A stretch of DNA of 64,000 nt from Apus apus. Lineage: Eukaryota; Chordata; Aves; Apodiformes; Apodidae. The DNA lies in NCBI RefSeq assembly GCF_020740795.1, contig NC_067301.1, positions 7,020,501 through 7,084,500 on the forward strand, read 5' to 3'. Positions within the stretch are counted from its first letter, which is position 1; the number at the start of each line of letters is the position of its first letter. Under the pieces are notes generated by a model. The model was not told the DNA's origin and did no database searches. It saw only the letters and a list, made by a program, of their open reading frames with translations. The translations under genes were made by a program, and so were the position numbers. Below are positions 46,701 to 59,500 of the stretch, piece after piece.

Positions 46701-49700
46701 CTCATTGTTCATACATTTCGGGAGCAGCACTGCTATTTCTGCATTCATTTTGTTTGCTCAGTTTGCAGGAAAAGTTGCAGAAAGCAAGGGAGAGAACACA
46801 TTGCCTCTGGTGTTCTCTGCAGAGTGTTTTCTTTTCTGCCTTTAGCAAGGAAAAGTGGATCATGTAAACAGATCCTGGCAAATCCTTGCCGGAGCAGAAC
46901 GTGGCTGTGGAGCCGTAACGCCTGTGCAGGCTGCATGCACTCGGAGCCTAAATGGCTTGTTCCAGTGCTTGGGAATACTAAATGGCTTTCCCTGCCCTGC
47001 TTGGATTAGTCTCCATGTTGTCCTGTTTAATTTAGTTATTGCATTAGGCAGCTCAAGATGTAAGCTCGTATTAAAACAGCTGTTTCTGCTAAGTGGCTGT
47101 ATAGAGCTGGAGAGTATTGTTCAGCAGTTGTAAATTCATTCAGTGTCCTCCTAAACTGACTTAATTTTGTGAGTGGGTGTGCAAGGGGATTTCCTCTGCC
47201 CAAGAGGTAGAGACCACCTAGGGGAAAGCTACTTTTCCAATTCTGTGTTAGTGAAGCTGCAAGCTCCTGGCAGGTGCTCTGTAATCGTTATGAAACATCA
47301 GTATGGGAATTAATTCCTGGAAATCAAATGTTAGGAAGCAGCTGATGGAGAGCTCTGATGCACAGCAGGCAGGCAAAAAGAAATGTAAATGCTGCTAGGA
47401 GTAAAGACCGAAGTAGAATGGTGGCTTCTTATTGTGAAGGGCAAGCAGTCATTTTGGGGGGGTGTGCCCCAAAATCAAATGGACTGTTGGGTGAAACAGA
47501 CTGGGAGAACAGGACAGCTGTGGGTTTGATTGTGCAGATGAGTGTCAGCAATATTGTCACAATCGGGGGGTGACCACACAGACTGCCCCAGGCTTCCAAC
47601 CACCCAGTGCACCTTTTATTTTCCAGAAATAGTTGTCTTTTTTTCAGTACTTCAAACCAGTTTTAGTAGCATGTAAAGCTGTGTTGTCTTCTGCTAGCAT
47701 CTTTTCAACTGGAGCCTAAATTGTGGAGTTCAGAGACATGGACTTGGCCGTGTTTGTGCACCATAGGGAGGATAATGTAACACTCTGCAGTGAAGATGTG
47801 ACAAGCAGGGAGAAAAATGGTCTTAAGACCCACGGAGGGGCTTGAGCAAGTGGCAGAAATGCTTGTCATGAGAGCATGACTTTTTTCCCCTAATGAAGGA
47901 TGACTTAAACTTTTAATAGATGGATGCTGAGCCCACAGTTTCCAGCTGGAAAAAGTAGCCCCAGACAGGACTGTTCATCACTCCCTACCAGCCACCCTGT
48001 GCCTTGCAGTTGGGAAAGAGTGATTGCCCAACTTTCCCAATGAGAAAGTACCTGTGTGTGTATGGGTTTGGTTTTTTGGTGGTGTTTTTTTTTTTTTAAG
48101 GACTTGAAGGCTTTAAGATCCATAGTCTTTTAATAAATTAAACCAATGTCAGATAGATCCAGCAATACTGGGATGCAGGAGAAGAGAATGTGCCTGGGTC
48201 GGCATTTTGCCACCTCTCTGGAGGGGCACAGTCTGATCACACTATACTCAGTCATTTTGAGTCTGTATTTTTCAGTGATGCTTTACTACGACTTTTTTTA
48301 GTATTTTCTAAGTTAGTGTATACCTACACATACAAAATAGGAACCAGCGTCTCTCCTCTCATCTCCTGCCTCTTGGCACCACCCCATTGAATGGGATAAA
48401 ACAAGTTTTTAAATACTTTGAGATCACTCAGTAAAACATGACTCTCTTTCATGTTGTTGCTCCTGGGGAGGAAGCTCTCTATCATCTCAAATTTAGTGTC
48501 ATGTTTAAAGGCTTCCTTCACTTTATGACCAAAAATCCCCCTAATATTTCACTGATTAATCAGAGGGGGTTATTTTAGCCAGGGAAAACTTCACAACTGG
48601 TCAGCCACACAATGCAAACACTCCTTGTGCCTTGGTAAACGTTGTCTTAATTCTGTTATTCTTGTCAGAAGGTCTGGTTCTAGTTTTTGTGGGTTGTTTA
48701 GTTTTGTTTTTTTTTTTTTCTTTATAAGCAAATGCCTGGGGTAAAATCACTGTGTGGCAGCACAGCCCAATAGGGGGAGTCTGAACTTTAAATAAAGCCA
48801 TGTCTGAATTCCTTCCAATTTCCTGTACAAAGAGATGAGCCTCGCCGCGTGTCTAGAAGGCTAATAAATTTAGGCTCTTGTGGATCAAAGGGGAAATGAA
48901 TTTGAAGGCCTAGGGGTCTTTGCTTTACTTAAAAAGTGTGGAATGTGTCTGTGAGACAACACTCAGATTGTCCTTTCTACTGTTTTTTTATATAATTTAT
49001 GCCCAAACTTTGCCAACAAAGTAAAACCAAGTTGTTTTCTTCGCGTCTTTAATGAGTGAAGTCCTGTGGATTCCCTTCTGCCCCTCCCTTTGATGGCAGA
49101 GGCTTTGGACTTTGGGATCAGACCCAGTTTCCTGGATTTTTAGCCTACTGGAAGCAAAGTATTGTCCTCTCCTAATCTGCGCTGCCCCCAAAGCTTCCCA
49201 AACCACAACATGCTTCAGCATCACTTGTTGCAAGAAAATCCACTGGCTCCATCGCAGCCGCTGAAACACGGGTTTGCTCGGTTGTTCAGCTTTGTTTTCT
49301 TTGGGAGGGAAAATCTGCCCTCTTCCTCTGCCAGCCTCTCTGGAAGGCTTGTCATAAGAAAAATCTTGGGTTTAAAAACCCTGACATATGTTTTGACCTT
49401 GGGTGCCCTTTTTTACTGCTCTGCTTTTCCTGTCTTTGATGTCTGAGTGCTGCATATTTGTGGCCATTTCCACAGGCATGTGTTGTGCTCAGACAGACGT
49501 GGCTGTGCTTCCGGACTGAAAGCACCGGTGCTTGGTCTCAGTTTTGATGTTTTGAGTAAAGAGATTTTTATTATTATTTTTTTTAATATATATAATGCAT
49601 AACCATCAATCTGGGACTCTCCCAATGGCTAATTAATTATTGGGAACGTTGTCGGAGCGTGGAGGTGGGGAGCAGCTCTGGAATGGCTGGAGGGGGCTTA

Positions 49701-50431
49701 ATGTAGCTGAGTTAGGAGGGGTCTTAATCAAATTTGTGTGATGTTTTGACCCTATAAACTATACCGGTTGGGGGATGGCCCCATCAAACAAGGGACAGGA
49801 CAAACCCTGGCTTAGTCCCTTCAGCCTTTCCTGCTCCAAAACCATAAAATCCAGTTGCATACATGTAAATACTAGCTTAGCTGAACTGGCAAAAGCACCC
49901 AGGGAGCCCTTCCCCAGCAGAAGAATCCAGCGCATTAAATATGTGTGTTTGATTTATGTGGTGATAAAAAACGCCTGCAGCTGCTAAAGCTGGGTCAATA
50001 GTTGCCTTCCTATTTGGGCTGATATTGGAGAAAGCTTTTCTGTTTCCCTGACATGGCTGGAGTACAGAGTGCAGGGGATGAGTCAGAAAATGACAACATG
50101 AGCTGCTGCCTTTGTTTTAGCAGAGGGGCTTGTACTAAGAGCAGAGGATTTGCACCTGACCGCTGGGGTAACCCCCTGGGTAATTGAATGATTGAATTTG
50201 ATAAACTCTGTTTTTTAAGATCCTTGCATCCTCTGATTTCCCCTGCCATCTCTGTTTTTAACTCCAGCTGTTCTGTTGGGGAAAAAATAGAAAAACTCTT
50301 GCTCTTTCACATCCTCATACTAATTCTCATTGTACTGCTTTTTGTGCAAACTCTTCTCATTCAGGTGTCTGTTCTCTTGAGATCTGTTTATATTTTTTTT
50401 CCTCTTTGAAAATATGAGCCTGATTGGAAAT
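40737..50431 (+). other. EIF4G3 intron 1, second unique block
   Basis: About 9.7 kb with no recognised mobile element or exon. Minor features are AG-rich or homopolymer patches (40960-40980, 44408-44435, 43740-43751, 48085-48099). Confidence 0.5.
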
Positions 50432-50690
50432 ATCATAGAATCATAGAACCATGGAATGGTTTGGGTTGGAAGGGACCTTATAGATCATCTAGATCCAACC
50501 CCTAAACCAGGTTGCTCCAAGCCCCATCCAACCTGCCCTTCAACACTTCCAGGAATGGGGCAGCCACAACTTCCTGGGCAACCTGTTCCAGGGTCTCGCC
50601 ACCCTCACAGGGAAGATTTTTTTCCTAACTAAATCTCCCCTCTTCCAGTTTTGATCCATCCACCCTTGTCCTCTCGCTACAATAAATAAA
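50432..50690 (-). mobile_element. CR1 LINE 3' fragment, antisense to EIF4G3
   Basis: Begins with ATCATAGAATCATAGAACCA, the reverse complement of the CR1 end, then GGTTGGAAGGGACCTTATAG and TGGGCAACCTGTTCCAGGGT. Well preserved. Confidence 0.94.
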
Positions 50691-53600
50691 TTAAAGACAA
50701 TAAAAGAGATCCATGGAGATTAATTCTGTAGGGATCTAGATGGTTTGACATGGCCTCATGCCAGAATCAGTGCAGGGAGTGGGGTAGGGGGGCAAAATTG
50801 AGGTGCTTGGGGAAAACCTGGCACTGCTGTTTGTCCTTTTATTAAGTAGCTATTAGATTTCAATAGCTTGTTTGGGATTGAGAACCCAGATTTCCTTTTC
50901 TCCTTTCGCAAAAATCATAAATGCCCATTTCTTATGCTCCACCATCATCCACGTCCTTCCAAAGAAAAAGCAAGTCAGGTGTCGCTGCTCAACAGGGTTA
51001 TTGAAGCACATGAGTCCTGGAAATTGTTGCAGGTTGTGTTGTGAGCTGGTTAATTCAGTGATTGGGGAGGCCCCAAAAACACGAGGGGAAGGCAGGATCT
51101 CAGGCGACAGCTCTCCTGAGCTCTTCCCTGCTGGCTGGCATGGATGAGCAGAGACATTTTTAGCACCTGGCTCGTTATTTGCCGTGCAAAGCCCATAAGC
51201 ACCGGGCTCAGAGCTGAATCTTCTGATTCAGGCAGCAAGGCTTTGCAACATCCCATGTGGTTGCACCCAGATCCATGTTCATGCTTCACCTTAGAGTCTG
51301 AGCAGTGTTAAAAATCGTTGGGCTTCAAAAGCAGGCAACATGCCTTAAGGCAGGATGTGAAGCTTGACCTGGGAATGCTCTCTTCCAGTGTGGAGACTGG
51401 AGTGACCGGGATGAAGCAGTGGTTGGCCTGGTGGTGTCCAACCCAGCCTGTGTTACCTTGGGCCAGACAGAGGAGGAGAAAGGGTGGTAGCTGAAATTTA
51501 AACAGAACGTACTTAGCTGCTCTCTCAGCTTGTCTTTCAAACCACATTTCTTCTTGCTGAGACACTTTTAGGAAGTTAAAAAATGCCTTGTTCCTCCTGC
51601 CTTCTCTCCAGGAGGTTCTAGAGAAGGTATGTCCGGAAAGCTGAGGGATGCTCTTAGTCACTGTGCTTCAGAGGCTGGCTTGAAACAGAGGAGGAGATGT
51701 CCTCCAATCCTGTGCTGAAGCAAAAGGCGAGACCTCAGCTCCTGTGTAAATCATCTGGTGTCAGACATACAGATGTAGGAGCTGCATAACAGGGCTTTTG
51801 TTCTGAGCACATGGACCAAGTCTTAAAAAACATAATGAAACAAACTCTGTTCTGGAACCAAGTGCTCTTCCAATGCTGCCTGCAGCCAAGGGGATTAACA
51901 CTATTGAAGTCACAAAACTGAAGTAATTGAATCACAAAAATGTGATTATTATTCTTATTTTTAACTTCTGTGAATGTAAGAGTCACTCTCTTTCTGCAGC
52001 AAGAGTGTGATAGAGCTGGTAGCAGTGAAAACACAAAAACTGATGATTCAGTTTTTATTTCAGAGATTCTGTAAAATATAGCAGGTCAGGTAAACATGAA
52101 ATTAAGGCAATCAAAGTGGGAATCATAGAGTGTATCCATAATTAAATTGATGCTTTAATATTGACTAGGAGCTGCATGGTGAAGTGTTAACTTTTTTTTG
52201 CATGAACTCTGTTCTCTAGCCTTAGAGTTTCTTTTTCCTCTTGGCTGAGGGCCCCACTCCTGTGCCTGTCGTGCAGCAAGTGGCCTCACTGAGTGTGTTT
52301 CCATATCTCAGCACATCTCAGATTCCCACTGCTGCTCTGAGTATCCTAAAGAGTGCTCATGTTTTTTCCATTTGAGAGTTCCTGCCTCCCTGGATGGCCC
52401 CAGGAGCTGCCCTGACTCCTTTTCCTCCCTTGTCTGGCTCTTTGGTTACAGAAGCATAAGAGGAGGGATCCCGTGGATGTTGTTGTGGGTAGGAGGGGGC
52501 TTTCCTTCACTGGAGGGTTTGGGTTTTTTTTCCCCCCTTGGAAGCAGCAGTAACAGTCCAAGCTTGACTACCCTGATCCCTTCAGCAAGGAAGAGAAATT
52601 CTGAAGGATTTTTCTTTCTCAGGGCTGTTTTTTTATGCCATAACAGGGAATTTATTTTCTAGTGAAACAGTGGAAAGAAACTCCTTCCAAAATCCTTGGG
52701 GATTTGCATGTGTGGCTATCAGCCAGTTTTTATACCTGTTGTCTTCACCTTAAGTATCACAGCACCAGCTGACCTGACCTGTGACAAAGATGGACCTTCA
52801 AGTTGTGGTGTGATAAGGTTTCCTTCACTGATATGGTTTGCAGTGTTTCAGGCTTGCTGGAGGAGACAACTCATATCATTGTGTTTTACCCACCAAGCCC
52901 AGTAACCACTATTGCTTGGAAAACAACCTTCTCTGTTCTTTAACTCTGCACAGATCCCCATTTGCCCTGGCAAAAGGTTCTTTTGTTTCTTCTTTTTATA
53001 ACAGGTCTCATAGCCATTCACCTTGATGGTTAAGAAGCATCTCTGAGCATGTTTGGCAGCTCAAATGTAAAGGGTCCATTTAAACAACAACAAGAAGAAG
53101 CCTTTTTATGTAGAGACAAGGCCAAATACTTCAGGCTATAGCAAGTTTGATTAAATGAATCAGAATTCAAGGTCTGGAGATCCTGTCGGGGATTTCCAGA
53201 TGGATTTCCCCTTCCAAAGCACCCGTGTGATCAGTATAGGGTAAAGATTAATGATACATGGTACAAAGTGGAAGAAAGGTGTTGTGATAGGAGAGTGGAG
53301 ATGACTGATGAAAAAGCTGACCTTGCAAAATACTTTATTTTGGCAATATGCTCTTAAAATATGGAGGAAGACATCAAAAGATGTATATACAGTCATTTCT
53401 GGTTATATTTAAAATATGAAAAGGCATAATGATTACTATTTGACTTTGAGAAGCAGCTTTTCCAGCCAATTCTGGCCGATGCTGGGTGCCTAAGAAACCT
53501 TGTACAAACCCACAGGCAGTGTGGGTGTTTTAGAAACATTCAGACATGCACATAATTGAGTAAGTCACATGTTGTTTTTACTGTAAATTATTCTGTCATT

Positions 53601-54149
53601 ATCTGTATTGTCAATTAAGCCATTTAGTGAATGCACGTGAAAAGTTGTGAACAGCTTAGTTCAGCTTGGACATCTGTACATTGTAATTAGCTGAAATGGT
53701 CTCTGAGGAGCTCTGGTGGAGATGCTGCACCTCAGAGCTTTTGAATTCTGCAAAACTTGTTTTGTGTCTTGGGGAAAACTCAGTTCTCTCCCCAGAATCT
53801 TTAAATTTTGCAAAATCCTTGTCACAACTCCTTAAAAATTAACTTTTTGAAACAGACTGAACCAAAGTACTTCACATTAAATGTGAGATTTGCCTAGCTT
53901 TGAGGAAGCTTGGTTTTTGATGTTCTGGTCATTTCCTGCTAAAGATGGGGTGATCCATTTGGGTTGGGCTGGTGAGTCTGGCTGCGCCCATCACGGAACA
54001 CAACAGCTGAGGTTAGAAGACGGGCACAGGATTGCACATTAAACCAAGGATATTGTCAGCTAAATTTCTGCTGGCTGAATTGGTACCCAAATGCTCAAGG
54101 TGTTTGTGGTTAGCCTGTATTTTATTTTTTAAATGAGTTTTAAGCATTG
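50691..54149 (+). other. EIF4G3 intron 1, third unique block
   Basis: About 3.5 kb of AT-rich sequence. I see no exon or repeat family. Confidence 0.5.
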
Positions 54150-54226
54150 GACTTGAAAGAGTTAGGTTAATGGTTAGACTCAATGATCTTACAGGTCTTT
54201 TTCAACCAGAATGATTCTGTGATGAT
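54150..54226 (+). mobile_element. Old CR1 LINE 3' end
   Basis: GGTTAATGGTTAGACTCAAT, GATCTTACAGGTCTTTTTCA and ACCAGAATGATTCTGTGATG, the tail of an older CR1 subtype. Confidence 0.8.
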
Positions 54227-54456
54227 TTTTTTTAGACACAGGTGGTAAAGTCAAACCCATCCCTTTTATTAGGTGTTGGAAAGTCTAGATAGAGCTTTGT
54301 CCAACTTGGATGCAAAGCCTATAAATGCTCTTGAATTGCTGTTTCTGTTGCAGTGTTTAAGGAACATTTCAGAAGTATTTGAGGAAATTATACCCTAGTT
54401 TGCTGGTAGTGCGACTGCACTTGAAATGTTTTTCTTCGTGCTCTTTTCTGATTCAG

Positions 54457-54507
54457 TGCAGGTTTTCCTCTGTTGAACAAAAGAAAGGCTCTGTCTGTGC
54501 TGTGCAG
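54457..54507 (+). other. Candidate 51-nt cassette exon in EIF4G3 intron 1
   Basis: A pyrimidine-rich tract with CTGATTCAG precedes, and TGTGCAG|GTAAGA follows. The 51 nt are open in more than one phase. Homology to a known EIF4G3 exon was not recognised. Confidence 0.2.
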
Positions 54508-55049
54508 GTAAGAGCTGACCTGGGAAACCCTTGGCTTATGTTAAAACCACTTGGTTGCATAAGTGGTTATTAGAGTTTTCAGTTCTTGCACCATCAACTG
54601 ACGTTACTTGCAGAGAAATATCTTAGTGCATTCTAATCTCTTTATTTGCTGTGAAAATAGAGAAGGACAAAGAGTGAAATGACCAGGGAAGGACGGGATC
54701 CTTTTCATCTTAAAAGTATTATGGAAGATTATGGAATGAGAGCTCTTTATGCAGACAGGGATGTGATAACTGTTTGAAAGACACATGCTGTGCTCTGGGC
54801 ATCCATGAAAAATTGTTTCAAGTTAAATCTGCTTAAAAATCTGCATCACTCTGTATTTTCACTGTGCAACATCGGGATGCATTAATTGGTCCTGCATTAA
54901 AGAGGTTTTAATATCTCCCCATAAAACAGTCTCCACTGTGGAGGTTCATAATGGTGATCAAAATATCCATGAGAGTGTGACTGCTGTAGCAATTGAGAAC
55001 TATGAGGAGGACACGTCTGAAAATTTTTCCTCTGCTTGCTCCAAGTTGG

Positions 55050-55596
55050 TGACCCCTGTGCTGGGCACTGGTGAGGCTGCACCTTGAGCACTGTGCTCAG
55101 TTTTGGGCCCCACACTACAGAAAGGACACTGAGGGCCTGGAGCGTGTCCAGAGAAGGGCAAGGGAGCTGGGGAAGGGGCTGGAGCACAAGTCTGAGCAGC
55201 AGCAGCTGAGGGAGCTGGGGGTGTCCAGCCTGGAGACCAGGAGGTGAGGGGAGACCTGCTGGCTCTGCAGCTGCCTGAGAGGAGGTTGTAAAGAGGCGCG
55301 GACCAGTCCATTCACTGAAGTTACAAGTAATAGGTCAAGAGGTAATGACCTCGAGTTGTGCCAGAGGAGGTGTAAATGGGATGTTAGGAAGAATTGCTGC
55401 ACTGAAAGGGTTGTCAGGCCCTGGCCCAGGCTGCCCAGGGCAGTGGTGGAGTCACCATCCCTGGAGGGATTTAAGAGTTGTGTAGTCACAGTACTTGGGG
55501 ATGTGGTTTAGTTAAGGACTTGTCACTGTTAGGTTGATGATTGGAGTCAGTGATCTTGAAGGTCTCTTCCAGCCAAGATAATTCTTTGATCTTTGT
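55050..55596 (+). mobile_element. CR1 LINE, longer 3' fragment
   Basis: Includes TGCTCAGTTTTGGGCCCCAC, GAGGGCCTGGAGCGTGTCCA, AGGGAGCTGGGGGTGTCCAG and the tail ending CTCTTCCAGCCAAGATAATT. Ends within the CR1 open frame 2 / 3'UTR boundary region; no coding capacity. Confidence 0.93.
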
Positions 55597-55939
55597 CCCT
55601 GGTTCCTGTGGCTCTGACAAGGAGCTCCCAGTGTAGTTGTCTTGCTCTGCCCAGGAGCTCTGGTGGGAGCCACACAGGGCAGGAGCACTGGTGAGCTGCC
55701 CATCGCACCCTGGGATCCTGGGCCTGAAAACTGGTTCCTGCCTCAAGGGGCCTCTTCAGCTAATGAAGACACGGGCCCTGGATCCAAGATAATACACCAT
55801 ATCTTGCATAAATTTAGAACAGAGTGCAGCCAATTTCACAAGCTGCTGCTAAATTATTCCTTCTCAAGCTGTGCCAGATAACTTCACGCACCAAAGTAGC
55901 ACAAGCGGGAGATTTCTTAGCGAGGAGTTTTAGACCTGA

Positions 55940-56580
55940 CAGAACCTCTGAATCATTCTGTTTGGAAGGGACTTTGAAGATCATTAAATCCAACCGTTAA
56001 CCCAACTACACCAAGTCCAGTGCTAAACCATGGTTCTAAGCAGTACAACTACACATCTTTTAAACACCTCCAGGGCTGGTGATTCAGCCGCCTCCCTGGG
56101 CAGCCTGTGCCAGTGTTTAATAACCCTTTTGGGGAAGAAGTTTCTTCTTGTATCCAATCTGAACTTCCCTTGGTGCAACTTGAGGCTGTTTCTTCTTGTC
56201 CTGTCACTTTTTCCTTGGGAGAAGAGCCTGACCGCTGGCACCAACCTCCTCTCAGGCAGTTGCAGAGCCAGCAGGTCTCCCCTCACCTCCTTGTCTCCAG
56301 GCTGGACACCCCCAGCTCCCTCAGCTGCTCCTGCTCAGACTTGTGCTCCAGCCCCTTCCCCAGCTCCCTTGCCCTTCCCTGGACATGCTCCAGCCCCTCC
56401 ATGTCCTTCTTGTCCTGAGGGGCCCAGACCTGACCCCAGGATTTGAGGTGTCTGCTCCCCAGTACCCAGCACAGGGGGATGATCCCTGCCCTGGTCCTGC
56501 TGGCCACACTAGTGCTGATACAAGCCTGGATACTGGTGGCCTTCTTGATATCCTCCAGTACCAGCGTTGCTTCCTTCTTT
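55940..56580 (-). mobile_element. CR1 LINE, longer 3' fragment in inverse orientation
   Basis: Starts with ATCATTCTGTTTGGAAGGGA (reverse tail) and continues with TCCAGGCTGGACACCCCCAG and GGGGCCCAGACCTGACCCCA. Same family as the copy at 55050 but on the other strand, only 340 bp away. Confidence 0.93.
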
Positions 56581-59500
56581 GAGGACCTCCATATGAAATA
56601 ATCTGTACAACACAAAAGAGAGGAAGCTGTCTGGGTAGGAGACCCATATCTCTGGTGTTAGGAGTTACTTTTAAAAGGCTTTTCCCTTGGTCACCTCCTC
56701 TTCATGTTACATGGACAAATTATAGATAATGCTGGAGCTGAGCTTGTTAGCAGCTGCAGGTGAGGAGCTGCTGATGTACAGCAGTGTCTGGGCACAGGTC
56801 TTGTATGGAGAAAGGCTAAATGGTGATTTATCTCCTGGTTCACCTCTGCAGGGATGAGAGAGGACTTCAGCCTTCTGTCTTCAGGTCCATTAGGTTAAAA
56901 CCTTCAGGAAGTTTTGTTAAAGAACTTGAGTGCAGATGTTCACCTCCTCCCTTCCCCTCCCTTCAGCTTTGAAGTGATCAGATGACTGCAGATAACTGCC
57001 TGTGTAGAGGTGTGTGCCCTGTAGCTCCTTGTGCCAGCTGCAATGTCTTGTGTATTGAGTTTGAGACCCTCCCCACATAGACTTCAATGATGGATACCTT
57101 AATGTTCTTGTTCCCAGTGTTGACTCTTGCCTTGGTTTGTTCATTAGAAGACACCCAGTGTGTAAACTGGAGCTCCCCTTTGCATTGTTTTTCTCCAAGC
57201 ACCGTGCCCACCAGCATGCTGGGCAGGACAGGGAGTTCTGCACTGATCCATCAGCACCCAGACTGAGCCTTGTCCATGCCCTGCCCTCACTCCTGTCCCC
57301 AGTGCTAGTGGTCCCCTTTCTTTAAACCAGAATGTAGACAACACAGAAACACAGCTTGACCCATGAGTAACCTTGTCTTGTGTTGGAGTTCTCCAGCATC
57401 CCTGCTTAGCCTTCCAAGTACACACCCGTGCAGCCACACCGAGGCAGGTGGACATTCCTGCTTGGGTTTGCTGCACGTGGTGTTTATAGACATCTCTTCA
57501 GTCAAGGATCTGTGGAAGAACAACCTGATCTAAACATCCCTCAGGGCTCAGCTTGAGTGTAGCAGCTAGGTTGGTTTGTTTTTTTAAACAATACTGCAGG
57601 GGTGTAGATGCAGGATTTGCACCCCCTCGGTAGCACAGGATGGGGTTGTTCACTGCAGGACACAGCTCTTGGTGGGAGGGTGCCATCTCCAAAAGGTGTT
57701 TCCAGAAAGGAAAGCAAGAACTGGCATGTTCAAGGCAGTATGTAAAACATCACCTGAAAGATTCAGTGTGTTAATGAGCTAATGGCACCAAAATGAATTA
57801 CTAATTAAAGAATTATAAAGCTTCAAATTGGGTAGTACCATAGGCAACAAGTCTCACGATGTTCAAGGGAAGCTGTGGGAAAGCTGGTCTTGGATCAACT
57901 GTCGCTTTTCCCACTTTGTTTCCTTTTATTATTTTTTTGGTATGTGTCAAGATTTGTGTCTCCATCCCAGGGCTTGCTGGCTTGTGTTTCCTTGAGGCTC
58001 ACATGGTCCCTTCTGGGTGTGTGTGTTCGTTCTTGCCCACTTGCTCTGGAAAGGAGCACTCACTGATCTGCTTCACCCAAACACAATCCATCCCTCTCAG
58101 GAATAGGCTGCATCCTCCTGAGATTTACCTCCCTGCTACCTCACATGAAGGGCAAAAATAATCTGAGAGTATCACAGAGCTACTCATGACTTCAGCTGGT
58201 GCTTTCTCTCTTTCCTTTCTTTCTCATAACTTGCAAAATTTATTTTGGCCCTTCAGGGTCCTTGTGCCTGGCTCTAGCCTGGGCTGCAGCAGTTTGGCGG
58301 AGGTGTGGAAACAGGTGAGGAGGCATTAAAGAGTGTGGTGAGAATGCTTCTGAGCTTCATGCCATGCCCAGTTCCTCTACCTGGATGCAAAAGAGGAAAA
58401 GCTACCAAGCAAGACACAGTTTTCAGCCTCGGCTGAGAAAGGCACTGACTTCTGTTTTACAGTGTTGATTTGTGGATGTCTTGGGTGAAGGGAGGTGCTT
58501 TGATGAATGTAGTTTCCTGTTGGCATGAAGGAGATGAGGCTGTGAGCTGCAGCTCCAAGGGTGGGTCTGCCTCCACTGGGCTGTCTCTTCATGCTGGCTC
58601 CCCTGGCTGGGATGTAAGGATCATGTGAGTGTTTGGTGATTAAATCAGCTCACGGAATCCACCAAAAACCTCACCCAGCCAAGAAAAAAAAAATACTTTT
58701 CTGTTGAATCACTGTGCTGAGCTGGGTCACCAAAGAGTCTCGTGGTCGTTAGTCCTTATGGAAGGAAGGTGGCAGGCACATGTGGCTGGCTTGGGGTGGC
58801 TGCCACCATTTAGCAGCTGGATTGGTTTAGGGATCCCTTGAAGCCTGACTCAGAACAGCCCAGTGCTTGTTGTGAGGGGCACAGGAAGCACCGTGCCCTC
58901 AGGGAGCCAGAGCTTTTGGTTTTTTTTCCCTTTTCCCAGGGACAATGGGTCCACTCTGTGACCTGCAATTATTCCCTTTTGCCCCTGTAATTAGCAGAGC
59001 TACCAGGAGGTTTCCAAGAGACACTCCAGGGAGGTAGAGTGCAAGGGGTAAATCAGCTTTTGAACTGTGAGCTCCAGCACCTTTGAAGTCTCCGTTTATT
59101 TCCCCTACCTGTCTACCCAGCCATGAGCTGAAGGAGGAATTGATGGACTTGGGACTTGGGCTTTTCCCTGCTGTTTCTGGTTCTGATCCAGGATTGTCTC
59201 TTGCACAGGGGAAATGTGAGATGTGCTTTGTAAGAGTCACATAAAATAGCAAGAACCACAAACTTCAGTCACTTGCACAATACATTTTGCTGCTACAGAA
59301 GCTGGTATTTTACTCAAACAGATACGTTTTATTGGCAGGGCTGCATTAAGGTGAACTCCCTTGCTCTAGAGGTAGGCAGCCTGCAGGCTGACATTAAAGA
59401 TGGCTTTATTTTTGTAGGGCCACAAAAGTAAGTATTTGGGTGAGCTGTGTCTCATTTCAGGGAATAGCAGGGCTGTAATAGCTACATAAAATCTTCTAAT

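Noticed and set aside
54990-56650. Open frames of 80-140 codons on both strands
   Set aside because: They lie entirely in CR1 fragments and resemble each other because the elements are copies.
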